A stretch of 64,000 nucleotides of DNA from Thalassospira alkalitolerans (GTDB taxonomy: Bacteria > Pseudomonadota > Alphaproteobacteria > Rhodospirillales > Thalassospiraceae). A program made the translations under genes and the position numbers. The stretch is taken from NCBI RefSeq assembly GCF_002115745.1, contig NZ_JFKB01000009.1:62001-126000 (forward strand). The letters run 5' to 3'. Under the pieces are notes generated by a model. The model saw only the letters and a list, made by a program, of their open reading frames with translations. It ran no database searches and was not told where the DNA came from. Of the stretch, positions 9,652 through 17,783 are shown piece after piece (position 1 is the first letter of the stretch; each line of letters opens with the position of its first letter).

Positions 9652-10593
9652 ATGGAAATTATCGATATCCTTTTAACCGCAAATTTCTGGGCCGCCGCCC
9701 TTCGCATCGCCACCCCGTTGATTTTTGGGGTGCTGGGTGCATTGATTTGTGAACGCGCCGGGGTGCTTAACCTTGGCATCGAAGGCATCTTTACCGCAGG
9801 TGCCATGGCCGGATGGATGGCAGTTTGGTTGGGTGCCGGTTTATGGGGGGGCGTTCTGGTTGCCGCCCTTGCCGGGGGATTTTTTGGCCTGATCCATGCA
9901 ATCCTGACCGTGCCGCTTGGCCTGTCACAGCATGTATCGGGGATTGGCGTCACATTGCTGGCGACCAGCCTGTCCTATTTCACCTATCGCACGGCATTGC
10001 CCGATGTCACCTCGCCGCCGCGCATCATCCCGTTCCAGCCGCTGGATATTCCAATCCTGTCGGACTTGCCGTTTATTGGCCCGGCGCTGTTTTCACAAAC
10101 GGCCCTGACCATGCTTGCCCTTGTCATGGTGTTTGTCACCGGCTGGGTTTTGTATCGCACGCCGCTTGGCCTTGCGATCCGGGCAGTTGGCGATAACCCA
10201 TCTGCGGTCGAGGCACAGGGACTTTCAGTTTACGCCCTTCGCATTGGGGCCGTGGTTGCCGGTTCGGCTTTAATGGCAGTTGGCGGGGCGTTCCTGACCA
10301 TGTCGGCTTTTGACGCATTTTTCTTTGGTATGATTAATGGCCGTGGCTGGGTTTGCATTGCGCTTACGGTGTTTGCAAGCTGGCGACCGGGCAAGGCATT
10401 GCTGGGGGCATTGCTATTTGGCGCGTTTGATGCATTTCAGGTCCGTTTGCAGACCGAAGTTGGCGCATTTCTGCCATCACAGGTCTTTTTGATGATGCCC
10501 TATTTGCTGTCGATTGCCGCCCTGATCATTGTGGCGCGCAAAGCCGATTATCCCAAGGCATTGCTGGTGCCATGGTTCAAGGGACAGCGTTGA
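9652..10593 (+). CDS. BMP-type ABC importer, permease 2
   Basis: A 313-residue membrane protein, the second BPD_transp_2 subunit (YufQ-like). It carries the family motif ERAGVLNLGIEGIFTAGAMAG near residue 30 and AIRAVGDNPSAVEAQGLSV near 180. It starts 11 bases after permease 1. The deaminase gene follows after 71 bases, so the two are probably cotranscribed. Confidence 0.94.
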   Translation: MEIIDILLTANFWAAALRIATPLIFGVLGALICERAGVLNLGIEGIFTAGAMAGWMAVWLGAGLWGGVLVAALAGGFFGLIHAILTVPLGLSQHVSGIGVTLLATSLSYFTYRTALPDVTSPPRIIPFQPLDIPILSDLPFIGPALFSQTALTMLALVMVFVTGWVLYRTPLGLAIRAVGDNPSAVEAQGLSVYALRIGAVVAGSALMAVGGAFLTMSAFDAFFFGMINGRGWVCIALTVFASWRPGKALLGALLFGAFDAFQVRLQTEVGAFLPSQVFLMMPYLLSIAALIIVARKADYPKALLVPWFKGQR

Positions 10594-10664
10594 TTTTCAG
10601 GGTCATTCAAGCCGTCATTTAAATCGTCTGATGATTAGAACATAGCACTTCGAAGGATGCGACC

Positions 10665-11960
10665 ATGCAAGCCGATCTGATCCTTAAAAATGCCAACCTT
10701 CCCGATGGCCGCACCGGTATTGATATCGCGTGCAAGCATGGCAAGATCATCGACATCGGTCCGCAACTTGCCATTTTGGCCGCCGAGGAAATTGATTGCG
10801 ACGACATGCTGGTCAGCCCGCCTTTTGTCGATTGCCATTTCCATATGGATGCGACGCTGTCGCTTGGCCTGCCACGAATGAATGAATCGGGCACGCTTTT
10901 GGAAGGCATCGCGCTTTGGGGCGAACTTAAACCATCACTGACCATCGACGCGGTGATCGAACGCGCCCTTAAATATTGCGATCTGGCGGTATCCAAAGGC
11001 CTGCTGGCGATCCGAAGCCATGTTGACATTTGCGATGATCGGTTGCTGGCGGTTGATGCACTGCTAGAGGTCAAAAAACAGGTCGCACCCTATATTGACC
11101 TGCAACTGGTGGCCTTTCCGCAGGATGGTTATCTGCGCAGCCCGACTGCCAAACAAAATGTTATTCGCGCATTGGACAAGGGTGTCGATGTTGTTGGCGG
11201 CATCCCGCATTTCGAACGCACCATGGCGGATGGTGCACAAAGCATCACCGAACTTTGCGAAATGGCCGCCAATCGGGGCCTGATGGTCGACATGCATTGC
11301 GACGAAACCGATGATCCACTGTCACGTCATATTGAAATGCTGTCCTATGAGACGCAGCGCCTTGGGCTTCAGCGGCGGGTTGCCGGATCACACCTGACAT
11401 CGATGCATTCGATGGATAATTATTACGTGTCAAAACTGATCGCCCTGATGGCCGAGGCCGAGGTCAGCGCGATTGCCAACCCGCTGATCAACATCACGCT
11501 TCAGGGGCGTCACGATACCTATCCCAAACGGCGCGGCATGACCCGTGTACCAGAATTGCGCAAGGCCGGATTAACCGTGGCATTTGGCCATGATTGCGTC
11601 ATGGACCCGTGGTATTCGATGGGATCGGGCGATATGCTGGAAGTCGCATCGATGGGGCTTCATGTGGCGCAAATGACATCACGTGATGATATCCGCGCCT
11701 GTTTTGATGCGGTAACACATCAACCGGCCAAGATCATGGGCCTTGACGGTTACGGAATTGAAATTGGCCATAATGCCGATTTCGTTGTCTTGCAGGCCCG
11801 CGATACGATCGAGGCCATCCGTATGCGGGCCAACCGGCTTTACGTTATCCGGCGCGGCAGTATCGTTGCCGAAACACCAATGATCCAGTCCCGCCTGCAT
11901 CTGTCGGACCGCCCGGAACATCTGCGCGAACATGAATACGCGCCCGCACAGGCATCCTGA
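10665..11960 (+). CDS. CodA-like amidohydrolase, predicted 5-methylcytosine/cytosine deaminase
   Basis: A 431-residue amidohydrolase close to E. coli cytosine deaminase CodA throughout. Metal and substrate residues are visible: His58 and His60 (CHFHMD), Gln153 (FPQDG), His211 and Glu214 (MHCDET), His243 (GSHLTSMHS) and Asp310 (GHDCVMDPW). Position 311, equivalent to Asp314 of CodA, is Cys. Published work on bacterial 5-methylcytosine deaminases used loss of Asp314 as the diagnostic for enzymes that accept cytosine with a substituent at C5, because Asp314 blocks that position. I therefore predict deamination of 5-methylcytosine to thymine, possibly with cytosine as well. The preceding ABC importer would supply the base. 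The ATG has a GAAGGAT ribosome site. Cytosine or isoguanine deaminase remains possible. Confidence 0.85.
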   Translation: MQADLILKNANLPDGRTGIDIACKHGKIIDIGPQLAILAAEEIDCDDMLVSPPFVDCHFHMDATLSLGLPRMNESGTLLEGIALWGELKPSLTIDAVIERALKYCDLAVSKGLLAIRSHVDICDDRLLAVDALLEVKKQVAPYIDLQLVAFPQDGYLRSPTAKQNVIRALDKGVDVVGGIPHFERTMADGAQSITELCEMAANRGLMVDMHCDETDDPLSRHIEMLSYETQRLGLQRRVAGSHLTSMHSMDNYYVSKLIALMAEAEVSAIANPLINITLQGRHDTYPKRRGMTRVPELRKAGLTVAFGHDCVMDPWYSMGSGDMLEVASMGLHVAQMTSRDDIRACFDAVTHQPAKIMGLDGYGIEIGHNADFVVLQARDTIEAIRMRANRLYVIRRGSIVAETPMIQSRLHLSDRPEHLREHEYAPAQAS

Positions 11961-11995
11961 ACCAAAGTAACCTTGCCCTTCCTCTTTCCTGATTA

Positions 11996-12028
11996 AGGGT
12001 TGCGTTATACTTAAAATAACGCAACCCT
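11996..12028. repeat. Perfect 13-base inverted repeat
   Basis: AGGGTTGCGTTAT (11996-12008) and ATAACGCAACCCT (12016-12028) are separated by seven bases. It lies 36 bases after the deaminase stop and 36 bases before the next gene. The tail is not a clean T run, so it could be a weak terminator or an operator for the membrane protein gene downstream. Confidence 0.75.
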
Positions 12029-12063
12029 AGGACGTTATTTTGACAGCGGGGGGAGGACGAATT

Positions 12064-12885
12064 ATGTCTGCACTTGGTTTGAAAGAATATCCGAGCCTTC
12101 TGACCCAGGCGGAATGTCTGGCCGATTATATTGGACGGCACGGCTATGTGCTGAGTGCCGTACCAACCGAAGCCGCAAACCGCGCAGAAATATACAAACG
12201 ATTATTGGCCCTGATCGCCGATGCCCAAACAGCGGGAAGTGTCGACCCGAAACTGGAACAAGACCTTCGCAGCACGTATCAGGAAACGACGGCTTTCATT
12301 TTTCCCGAAAAAAACCTGAACGGGCTGACCATTTGGGAAAGCGCACAGACCAGAGTAAAGGATGAGGGAAAGCAGACCCATAAAAGCAAAGCGAAACGTT
12401 GGTTTCTGCGCTTCTTTGAACCCTATAACCTGCCATTGGTCATGGGATTTATCATTCTGGTCGCTCTGTTCCTGATCATCATTTTATCGACCCATGCCGG
12501 TTGCACCGCCGATGGGACAAATGATCCAGCAGGATGGATATGGCTTTGTGCCATTGATCAATATCTGATCCCGATGGGATGGGGGGCAATCGGGACAACC
12601 GTTTACGTGCTAAAACGTACAACAGATGCCCGAAACAACGAAACCTATTCCCGGTTCCGACTATCGGGTTACAGCACACGTGTCTTTCTGGGCGCAATGT
12701 TCGGTCTGATTATCGTTGAATTAATCCCGTCACTTGGCGATGGTGCGGGCAATTTTGCCAATGCATCTGTGGCTGTCATTGCCTTTGTTGCCGGCCTTGG
12801 CATCAAACCGGTTTATGCCGCGTTTGAACAACTTGCCATCCAGATTTCCGATCGCATTACCGGCAAAAAGACAGACCCGAAATAA
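12064..12885 (+). CDS. Membrane protein of unknown function
   Basis: A 273-residue protein that I do not recognise. About 115 soluble, mainly helical residues precede four hydrophobic segments: PLVMGFIILVALFLIIIL, WLCAIDQYLIPMGWGAI, VFLGAMFGLIIVELIPSL and ASVAVIAFVAGLGIK. The final cytosolic tail is short and basic (RITGKKTDPK). The frame can start at TTG 12040, but ATG 12064 has a strong GGAGG site eight bases upstream. A 13-base perfect inverted repeat precedes it. It appears to stand alone. The four-helix C-terminal part after a soluble domain would fit a membrane sensor or scaffold, but no function is claimed. Confidence 0.75.
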   Translation: MSALGLKEYPSLLTQAECLADYIGRHGYVLSAVPTEAANRAEIYKRLLALIADAQTAGSVDPKLEQDLRSTYQETTAFIFPEKNLNGLTIWESAQTRVKDEGKQTHKSKAKRWFLRFFEPYNLPLVMGFIILVALFLIIILSTHAGCTADGTNDPAGWIWLCAIDQYLIPMGWGAIGTTVYVLKRTTDARNNETYSRFRLSGYSTRVFLGAMFGLIIVELIPSLGDGAGNFANASVAVIAFVAGLGIKPVYAAFEQLAIQISDRITGKKTDPK

Positions 12886-12965
12886 CCAAAACAGCAAAAC
12901 TCGCCGCTTGCCACGGCCCCACACCCTGCCTAGCCTTGTGACAAACATCATCACAAGGATCAGAC

Positions 12966-13568
12966 ATGTTCTATGAACCCGGTAAAACACCCCACAACCT
13001 GCCGCATGATCCGTTCAAGGCCTGTGTGGTACCACGCCCGATTGGCTGGATTTCAACGGTTGATAAACAGGGCCGGCCGAACTTGGCACCTTATTCGTTT
13101 TTCAACGCGGTTAACGGCAATCCGCCGATGGTGATGTTTTCATCCGGCGGATCAATAGATAGTCTGGCCAATGCACGCGAAACCGGCGAATTCATTGCCG
13201 CGGTTGCACCGCGTGCGATGCTGCGCGAAATCAATTTATGCTCCGCCCCATTACCGCCGCACGAGGACGAGTTTGACCATGCCGGACTTACCAAAGAACC
13301 GGCACAAACCGTGCGTGCACACCGCATCAAGGGCGTACCGATCCATATCGAATGCAAAGTATTTCAGATTGTTGACCTGCCCGGTGGCAATCCTGAACGG
13401 CCAAACGGCATGGTGATCGGAACGGTTACGGGATTACATATCGATGATGCGATCATTCGCGATGGCAAGGTCGATGTTACCCTGTTCGAACCCCTCGCCC
13501 GGCTTGGCTATCACGAATATGCCAGTGTTACCGAAACCTTTACCGTCCGCCGCGAGGATTTCTGGTAA
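12966..13568 (+). CDS. Flavin reductase-like FMN-binding protein
   Basis: A 200-residue protein of the flavin reductase-like (FMN-binding split barrel) family. The start FKACVVPRPIGWISTVDKQGRPNLAPYSFFNAVNGNPPMVMFS is the classic FMN-binding segment, and a later E-x-K-V-F-Q-I-V strand and the GMVIGTVTGLHIDD segment match the group often labelled DUF447/flavin reductase. It probably binds FMN; the reduced substrate and partner are unknown. ATG 12966 follows AAGGAT. No adjacent monooxygenase is present, so it is not an obvious two-component partner. Confidence 0.85.
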   Translation: MFYEPGKTPHNLPHDPFKACVVPRPIGWISTVDKQGRPNLAPYSFFNAVNGNPPMVMFSSGGSIDSLANARETGEFIAAVAPRAMLREINLCSAPLPPHEDEFDHAGLTKEPAQTVRAHRIKGVPIHIECKVFQIVDLPGGNPERPNGMVIGTVTGLHIDDAIIRDGKVDVTLFEPLARLGYHEYASVTETFTVRREDFW

Positions 13569-13769
13569 CCGCCTGCCTTGCGACCATCTGGCAGCATTGC
13601 ACTCGTCTGGCCAATTACGACTTGCGCGTTGTTTCACGGAAACGCCCCCCAATCGCAAACAAACTGTCACACTAAAATTCTAATGTGAGCCTCATCATTT
13701 GCGCCTGAACCGATGCTTCGCAGGGTTCGGGCGTTTCTTCGTATGTGTTACACGATGGGGGATCACACC

Positions 13770-15071
13770 ATGAAACGAACGATTGCAGCCGGTTTTGCCG
13801 GTATTGCGGCCATGCTTCTTGCGACAACAGCGATGGCGGGCGCGGCCAAGGTTTTTGAAACCAAAAGTGCGATTAACAATCTGTCGACTGTCATGGTGGA
13901 TGGCGGCAAAGCCCGCGATTTGACCGTTGGCCTTGGTTCAGGTGCCTATCGCCGCCCGATCGATCCGGCCAACATGTTTTATGCGGTTTCCGACCGTGGG
14001 CCGAACTTCGTTTGCGGTGATGTTGAAACCGTTCTGGGTGTTTCAGCCGATGTGGTTTGCAAGGGTGAAAAAGTCCGCGTTTATCCGACCCCGGATTATT
14101 CCCCATCGATCTACACCATCTTCCTGAAAGATGACGGCAGCTTTGATATCAAGGATGTCATCACCCTTAAAGATCAGAACGGTGTGCCGCTGACCGGTTT
14201 GACCAACAAACTGACCGTTGCCAAAACCGAAAAGCCGGTTGATGCCAATGGCAATGCATTGGCGCAATCTGTTTCGGCAATTGATGCCGAAGGCATTATC
14301 CGCCTGAATGATGGTTCTTATTGGATCGGCGAAGAAAACGCACCTTCGATCCTGCATGTTTCAGCCGATGGCACAGTTAATGAACGTATTGTTCCGGCCG
14401 GCTCAGAAGATGATTTTAAAGGTGCTGCCTATAAAGTTACCGGTGGTCTTCCGGCCATTTTGGTAAAACGCCAGACAAATCGCGGCATTGAATCGATGGC
14501 GGTATCGCCCGATGAAAGTAAACTCTATTTCATGGTTCAGAACCCGTTGTCGAACCCGGATGCTGATACCTATAAAAAAGCAAAAAACACCCGTCTGTTC
14601 GTATATGACCGCGCAAACAGCAAACTGACCGGCGAATATATCTATCAGCTTGATGATCCGCAGACCTTCCGCAACGATCCATCGAAAAAACAGAACGCTC
14701 CCCGCATTTCCGAGGTTCTTGGCCTTGGCGATGACCGCCTTTTGGTGCTTGAACGCACGGACAAGACCACCAAGCTCCATGAAATCAAACTGGGTGGTGC
14801 ATCAAATATTCTGGCATCGCGCTGGGACGATATGTCCACCAGCCCATCGCTGGAACAGGAAAATAACCTTGAAAAAATCGATCTGAAGGCCGTTTCCAAG
14901 ACCCTTCGTTTCGATAGTGCCGATTACCCGATGGCCCCGAACAAGATCGAAGGTCTTGCCATCATGGGTGATGGCGCACTTGCCATGATCAATGACAATG
15001 ACTTTGGCATCAAAGGTGATGCAACCAAGGTCCTGCTGATTGATGGTCTGGTCCAGGCTGACAAATTCTAG
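13770..15071 (+). CDS. Phytase-like esterase family protein, exported
   Basis: A 433-residue protein with a signal peptide (about residues 1-23, ending TTAMAGA). The mature part reads as a beta-propeller-like esterase-like activity of phytase family protein (PF13449): FYAVSDRGPNF near residue 70, SAIDAEGIIRLNDGSYWIGEENAPSI in the middle and NKIEGLAIMGDGALAMINDNDFG near the end. Such proteins are periplasmic and are linked to phosphoester turnover, though few have been assayed. I start at ATG 13770, where the signal peptide begins after a GGGGGA site; the open frame reaches 13713. A strong terminator follows. Confidence 0.88.
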   Translation: MKRTIAAGFAGIAAMLLATTAMAGAAKVFETKSAINNLSTVMVDGGKARDLTVGLGSGAYRRPIDPANMFYAVSDRGPNFVCGDVETVLGVSADVVCKGEKVRVYPTPDYSPSIYTIFLKDDGSFDIKDVITLKDQNGVPLTGLTNKLTVAKTEKPVDANGNALAQSVSAIDAEGIIRLNDGSYWIGEENAPSILHVSADGTVNERIVPAGSEDDFKGAAYKVTGGLPAILVKRQTNRGIESMAVSPDESKLYFMVQNPLSNPDADTYKKAKNTRLFVYDRANSKLTGEYIYQLDDPQTFRNDPSKKQNAPRISEVLGLGDDRLLVLERTDKTTKLHEIKLGGASNILASRWDDMSTSPSLEQENNLEKIDLKAVSKTLRFDSADYPMAPNKIEGLAIMGDGALAMINDNDFGIKGDATKVLLIDGLVQADKF

Positions 15072-15094
15072 TCGTTCTTATCTTGAAGATTTTC

Positions 15095-15126
15095 GGGCAA
15101 GTAACCTTCGTTGCTTGCCCTTTTTT
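15095..15126 (+). terminator. Rho-independent terminator
   Basis: GGGCAAGTAAC pairs with GTTGCTTGCCC (one wobble) around a four-base loop and is followed by six T. It lies 24 bases after the phytase-like gene. The following stretch to 15306 is AT-rich and holds the promoter region of the carbonic anhydrase; I see nothing else in it. Confidence 0.9.
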
Positions 15127-15306
15127 ACGCCCAAATGACCGCTTTTTTATTGTGCGGACGCCACACCATTGGCGAATATTTATTTTTAATAAATCAACCT
15201 CAAGGGGTGTTATTTTCAAAAAGCGGAATAATATTAGCACCTGAAAGAACAATTATATTCTTTCAATACCATGGCATCGCACCCTCGTATTGGACAGGAC
15301 CTCCGC

Positions 15307-16062
15307 ATGAAAAAAACAGTTATCCCGGCCAGCTTGTTTGCCTTTTCAATTTTGCTAACAAGTTCTTACGCCGTAACCGCAGAACAATCCCATTCAAAAT
15401 GGGGCTATGACGGTGCTGGTGCGCCAAGCCACTGGTCAACCTTGGATCCCGCCAATCAGATTTGCGGAACAGGCAAGAACCAAAGCCCGATCAACCTGAC
15501 AAATCGCATCGAAGCGGATTTATCCCCGATTGAGTTTCATTATGACGTCACCGCAAAGGATATCGTCAATAATGGCCATACAGTTCAGATTAACCTGAAC
15601 TCAGGCGCCTATATCAACTTGGATAACCATCGGTTTGATCTGATCCAGATGCATTTCCATGCACCAAGCGAGAACCATATCGACGGTAAATCCTTTGCAC
15701 TTGAAGCCCATTTGGTTCACGCCGATAAAGACAAAAACCTTGCCGTTGTTGCGATCATGTATGACATCGGAACTGAAAATACGGCATTGGCATCATTTTG
15801 GACAAACATGCCGCACATGGCCGGTGATAGCAAAGCCACGCCGAACAATACCAATATCGCCAGCGTATTATCCGAAGACCGCGATTATTATCGTTTCAAC
15901 GGATCGCTGACGACGCCACCCTGTAGCGAAGGTGTCACCTGGCTTGTTCAAAAACAGCCACAGACGATATCAGATGCCCAGCTAAAGGCATTTACCGGTA
16001 CTCAGCACGGACCGAACAATCGCCCGGTACAAAGCGTATTTGCCCGTCCGATCCTGCAATAA
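15307..16062 (+). CDS. Alpha-type carbonic anhydrase, periplasmic
   Basis: A 251-residue alpha carbonic anhydrase that interconverts CO2 and bicarbonate in the periplasm. The signal peptide covers about residues 1-25. Zinc ligands are His116 and His118 (QMHFHAPSEN) and His135 (EAHLVH). Two cysteines, at 53 (ICGTGKNQSPINL) and in the segment TPPCSEGV, are placed to form the usual disulfide, and SLTTPPCSEGVTW carries the conserved Thr of the active-site loop. The start at ATG 15307 begins the signal peptide; an upstream in-frame start at 15271 would disrupt it. It stands alone after a terminator. Confidence 0.95.
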   Translation: MKKTVIPASLFAFSILLTSSYAVTAEQSHSKWGYDGAGAPSHWSTLDPANQICGTGKNQSPINLTNRIEADLSPIEFHYDVTAKDIVNNGHTVQINLNSGAYINLDNHRFDLIQMHFHAPSENHIDGKSFALEAHLVHADKDKNLAVVAIMYDIGTENTALASFWTNMPHMAGDSKATPNNTNIASVLSEDRDYYRFNGSLTTPPCSEGVTWLVQKQPQTISDAQLKAFTGTQHGPNNRPVQSVFARPILQ

Positions 16063-16141
16063 ATCTGAATTCAACCAGCTTGTCCTTGCATCATCAATTT
16101 GCTGCTTTTACCGGCTGACAAAGCGCGGTAAAAGCAGCCCT

Positions 16142-17128
16142 ATGAAACAAAACACAGATCAAGATATCAATACATTCGATATCCCCTATGGCATCACCGC
16201 CGTCATCGAACCAATGGATGCTACCGGTTATCTGGCACCGGTCGGCTTTGAAGATCAGTTGCGCGCCGAACTTGGCGACGTGATCGAAAGCCATGACCGG
16301 TTGATGTTTGCGCCGGGTCCGGAACGCCGCGTCTTTTGGGCGCAGAATGTCTGGCGAAATCCGATCCGCCTTGCCATCCCGTCGATCAAGGGTGCGGCCA
16401 AAATCCTGAAATTCAATCAGCGTAACTGGGCGATGTTCAAATTTGATCATTTTTCCCGTGCCAAGCTGATCGAAGCCAATTTGCCGCATGTTTCGGCAAA
16501 ACGTCAGATTTTTGGTGACCCCGCACCGACCGCGCCACTGGGATCGTGGACACTGATCGATCCCGATACCATCATCGCATCGATGGATTGTTCCAGCCCA
16601 TGGAAACATGGCGAGATCGAGTTTGAAGAAGACAAAACCACCCCGCCAAACCGCGCCTATCTGAAACTGTGGGAAGCCTTCACCCGCCTGGGCGTTGGGC
16701 CACAAGTTGGCGACCGCACCATGGATTTGGGCGGAAGTCCGGGCGGCTGGACATGGGTGCTGCATGAATTTGGCACAGATGTGATCAGCATCGACAAAGC
16801 CCGTCTTGATGCCAAGATTGCCACCTTGCCGCGAGTCGATTTCCGTCAGGAAAGTGCCTTTGGCCTTAATCCTGATGAAGTTGGCTATATCGATTGGCTG
16901 TGCTCGGATGTGATCTGCTATCCGGATCGGTTGTATCAATTGGTCAATCATTGGATGGATGCCGGTATGGCGACCAATTTCATCTGCACGATCAAACTGC
17001 AAGGTGACACTGATTATGCCGCCATTACTCAGTTCGCTGATATTCCCGGATCAAAAGTCGTGCATTTGTATAACAACAAGCACGAACTGACCTGGATGAA
17101 AGTACCCGGCGTTACCGATCAGGATTAA
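16142..17128 (+). CDS. FtsJ/RlmM-like RNA 2'-O-methyltransferase
   Basis: A 328-residue SAM-dependent methyltransferase. The C-terminal half has the FtsJ fold: the SAM motif TMDLGGSPGGWTWVL near residue 200, a conserved Asp in DWLCSDVI and the catalytic Lys in FICTIKLQG. The N-terminal half resembles the substrate-recognition region of RlmM, the enzyme that modifies C2498 of 23S rRNA, but similarity is not close enough for me to give that name. I start at ATG 16142; the frame is open to 16040 but the added residues are unlike family members. It ends 18 bases before the convergent GFA gene. Confidence 0.8.
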   Translation: MKQNTDQDINTFDIPYGITAVIEPMDATGYLAPVGFEDQLRAELGDVIESHDRLMFAPGPERRVFWAQNVWRNPIRLAIPSIKGAAKILKFNQRNWAMFKFDHFSRAKLIEANLPHVSAKRQIFGDPAPTAPLGSWTLIDPDTIIASMDCSSPWKHGEIEFEEDKTTPPNRAYLKLWEAFTRLGVGPQVGDRTMDLGGSPGGWTWVLHEFGTDVISIDKARLDAKIATLPRVDFRQESAFGLNPDEVGYIDWLCSDVICYPDRLYQLVNHWMDAGMATNFICTIKLQGDTDYAAITQFADIPGSKVVHLYNNKHELTWMKVPGVTDQD

Positions 17129-17146
17129 TCCGCCGCTGAAATCACA

Positions 17147-17557
17147 TCAGCAGTCCAACACCTTGATCGCCGGATCAATCGGGTAATAATCCCCCTTGTC
17201 CGCGCAGAAAATCTGGCCCGACGTTGCAATCCCGGTTGCACCGTCAAGTGTGCCCGGTGTGATCGCGACTTCTTCGGAGCGAACCGGGCGCCAGAACAGC
17301 GACGATCCGCATTCTTTGCAAAATCCGCGATCAGTCTGATCGGAAAGCCGATACCATCGCAACCCTTCGTCACGGATCAGATGCAACGCATCCTTACCAA
17401 TTCGGGCATAAGAACTGACATGGCCGTGCAGTTTGCGACAAAGATTGCAGTGACAGATAACCGCATCATGCAATTCCCCGCAAACTTCATATCGCACTTC
17501 GCCGCAGTGGCAGCCGCCAGTGTGAACATTGCCCAATGATGTCTCAGTCCGCATCAT
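17147..17557 (-). CDS. GFA / CENP-V domain zinc-binding protein
   Basis: A 136-residue protein of the GFA family (glutathione-dependent formaldehyde-activating enzyme / CENP-V fold). Zinc ligands are visible as GGCHCGEVRYE, CHCNLCRK and FCKECGSSLFW, in the usual order. Members bind one or two zinc ions; most have no proven substrate, so formaldehyde metabolism should not be assumed. The start has two consecutive ATG codons after AAGGGGA. It is convergent with the RNA methyltransferase. Confidence 0.9.
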   Translation of the reverse strand: MMRTETSLGNVHTGGCHCGEVRYEVCGELHDAVICHCNLCRKLHGHVSSYARIGKDALHLIRDEGLRWYRLSDQTDRGFCKECGSSLFWRPVRSEEVAITPGTLDGATGIATSGQIFCADKGDYYPIDPAIKVLDC

Positions 17558-17783
17558 ATTTTCCCCTTCGAGCCAGATTTCATTGCTCAGTATCAGAACA
17601 AAATAATACGTCGCGCAAGCAGACTTGCCACAATATCAATGAAGTTGCAGGCAAAATTACGACGAATAATGTTTGAGCTTAACCAAAAGCAGTCCTATTC
17701 TGCGGCTTCTGTTGGGGCCCCGGATGATGACGCCACCGCGCCAGATGCCATCCGCCGCCTTGCCTCACAAGCGATGGGATATC

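Noticed and set aside
13668..13690. PHO box or CRP site before the phytase-like gene
   Set aside because: One CTGTCA half and one TGTGA half are present, but the partner half-sites do not match.
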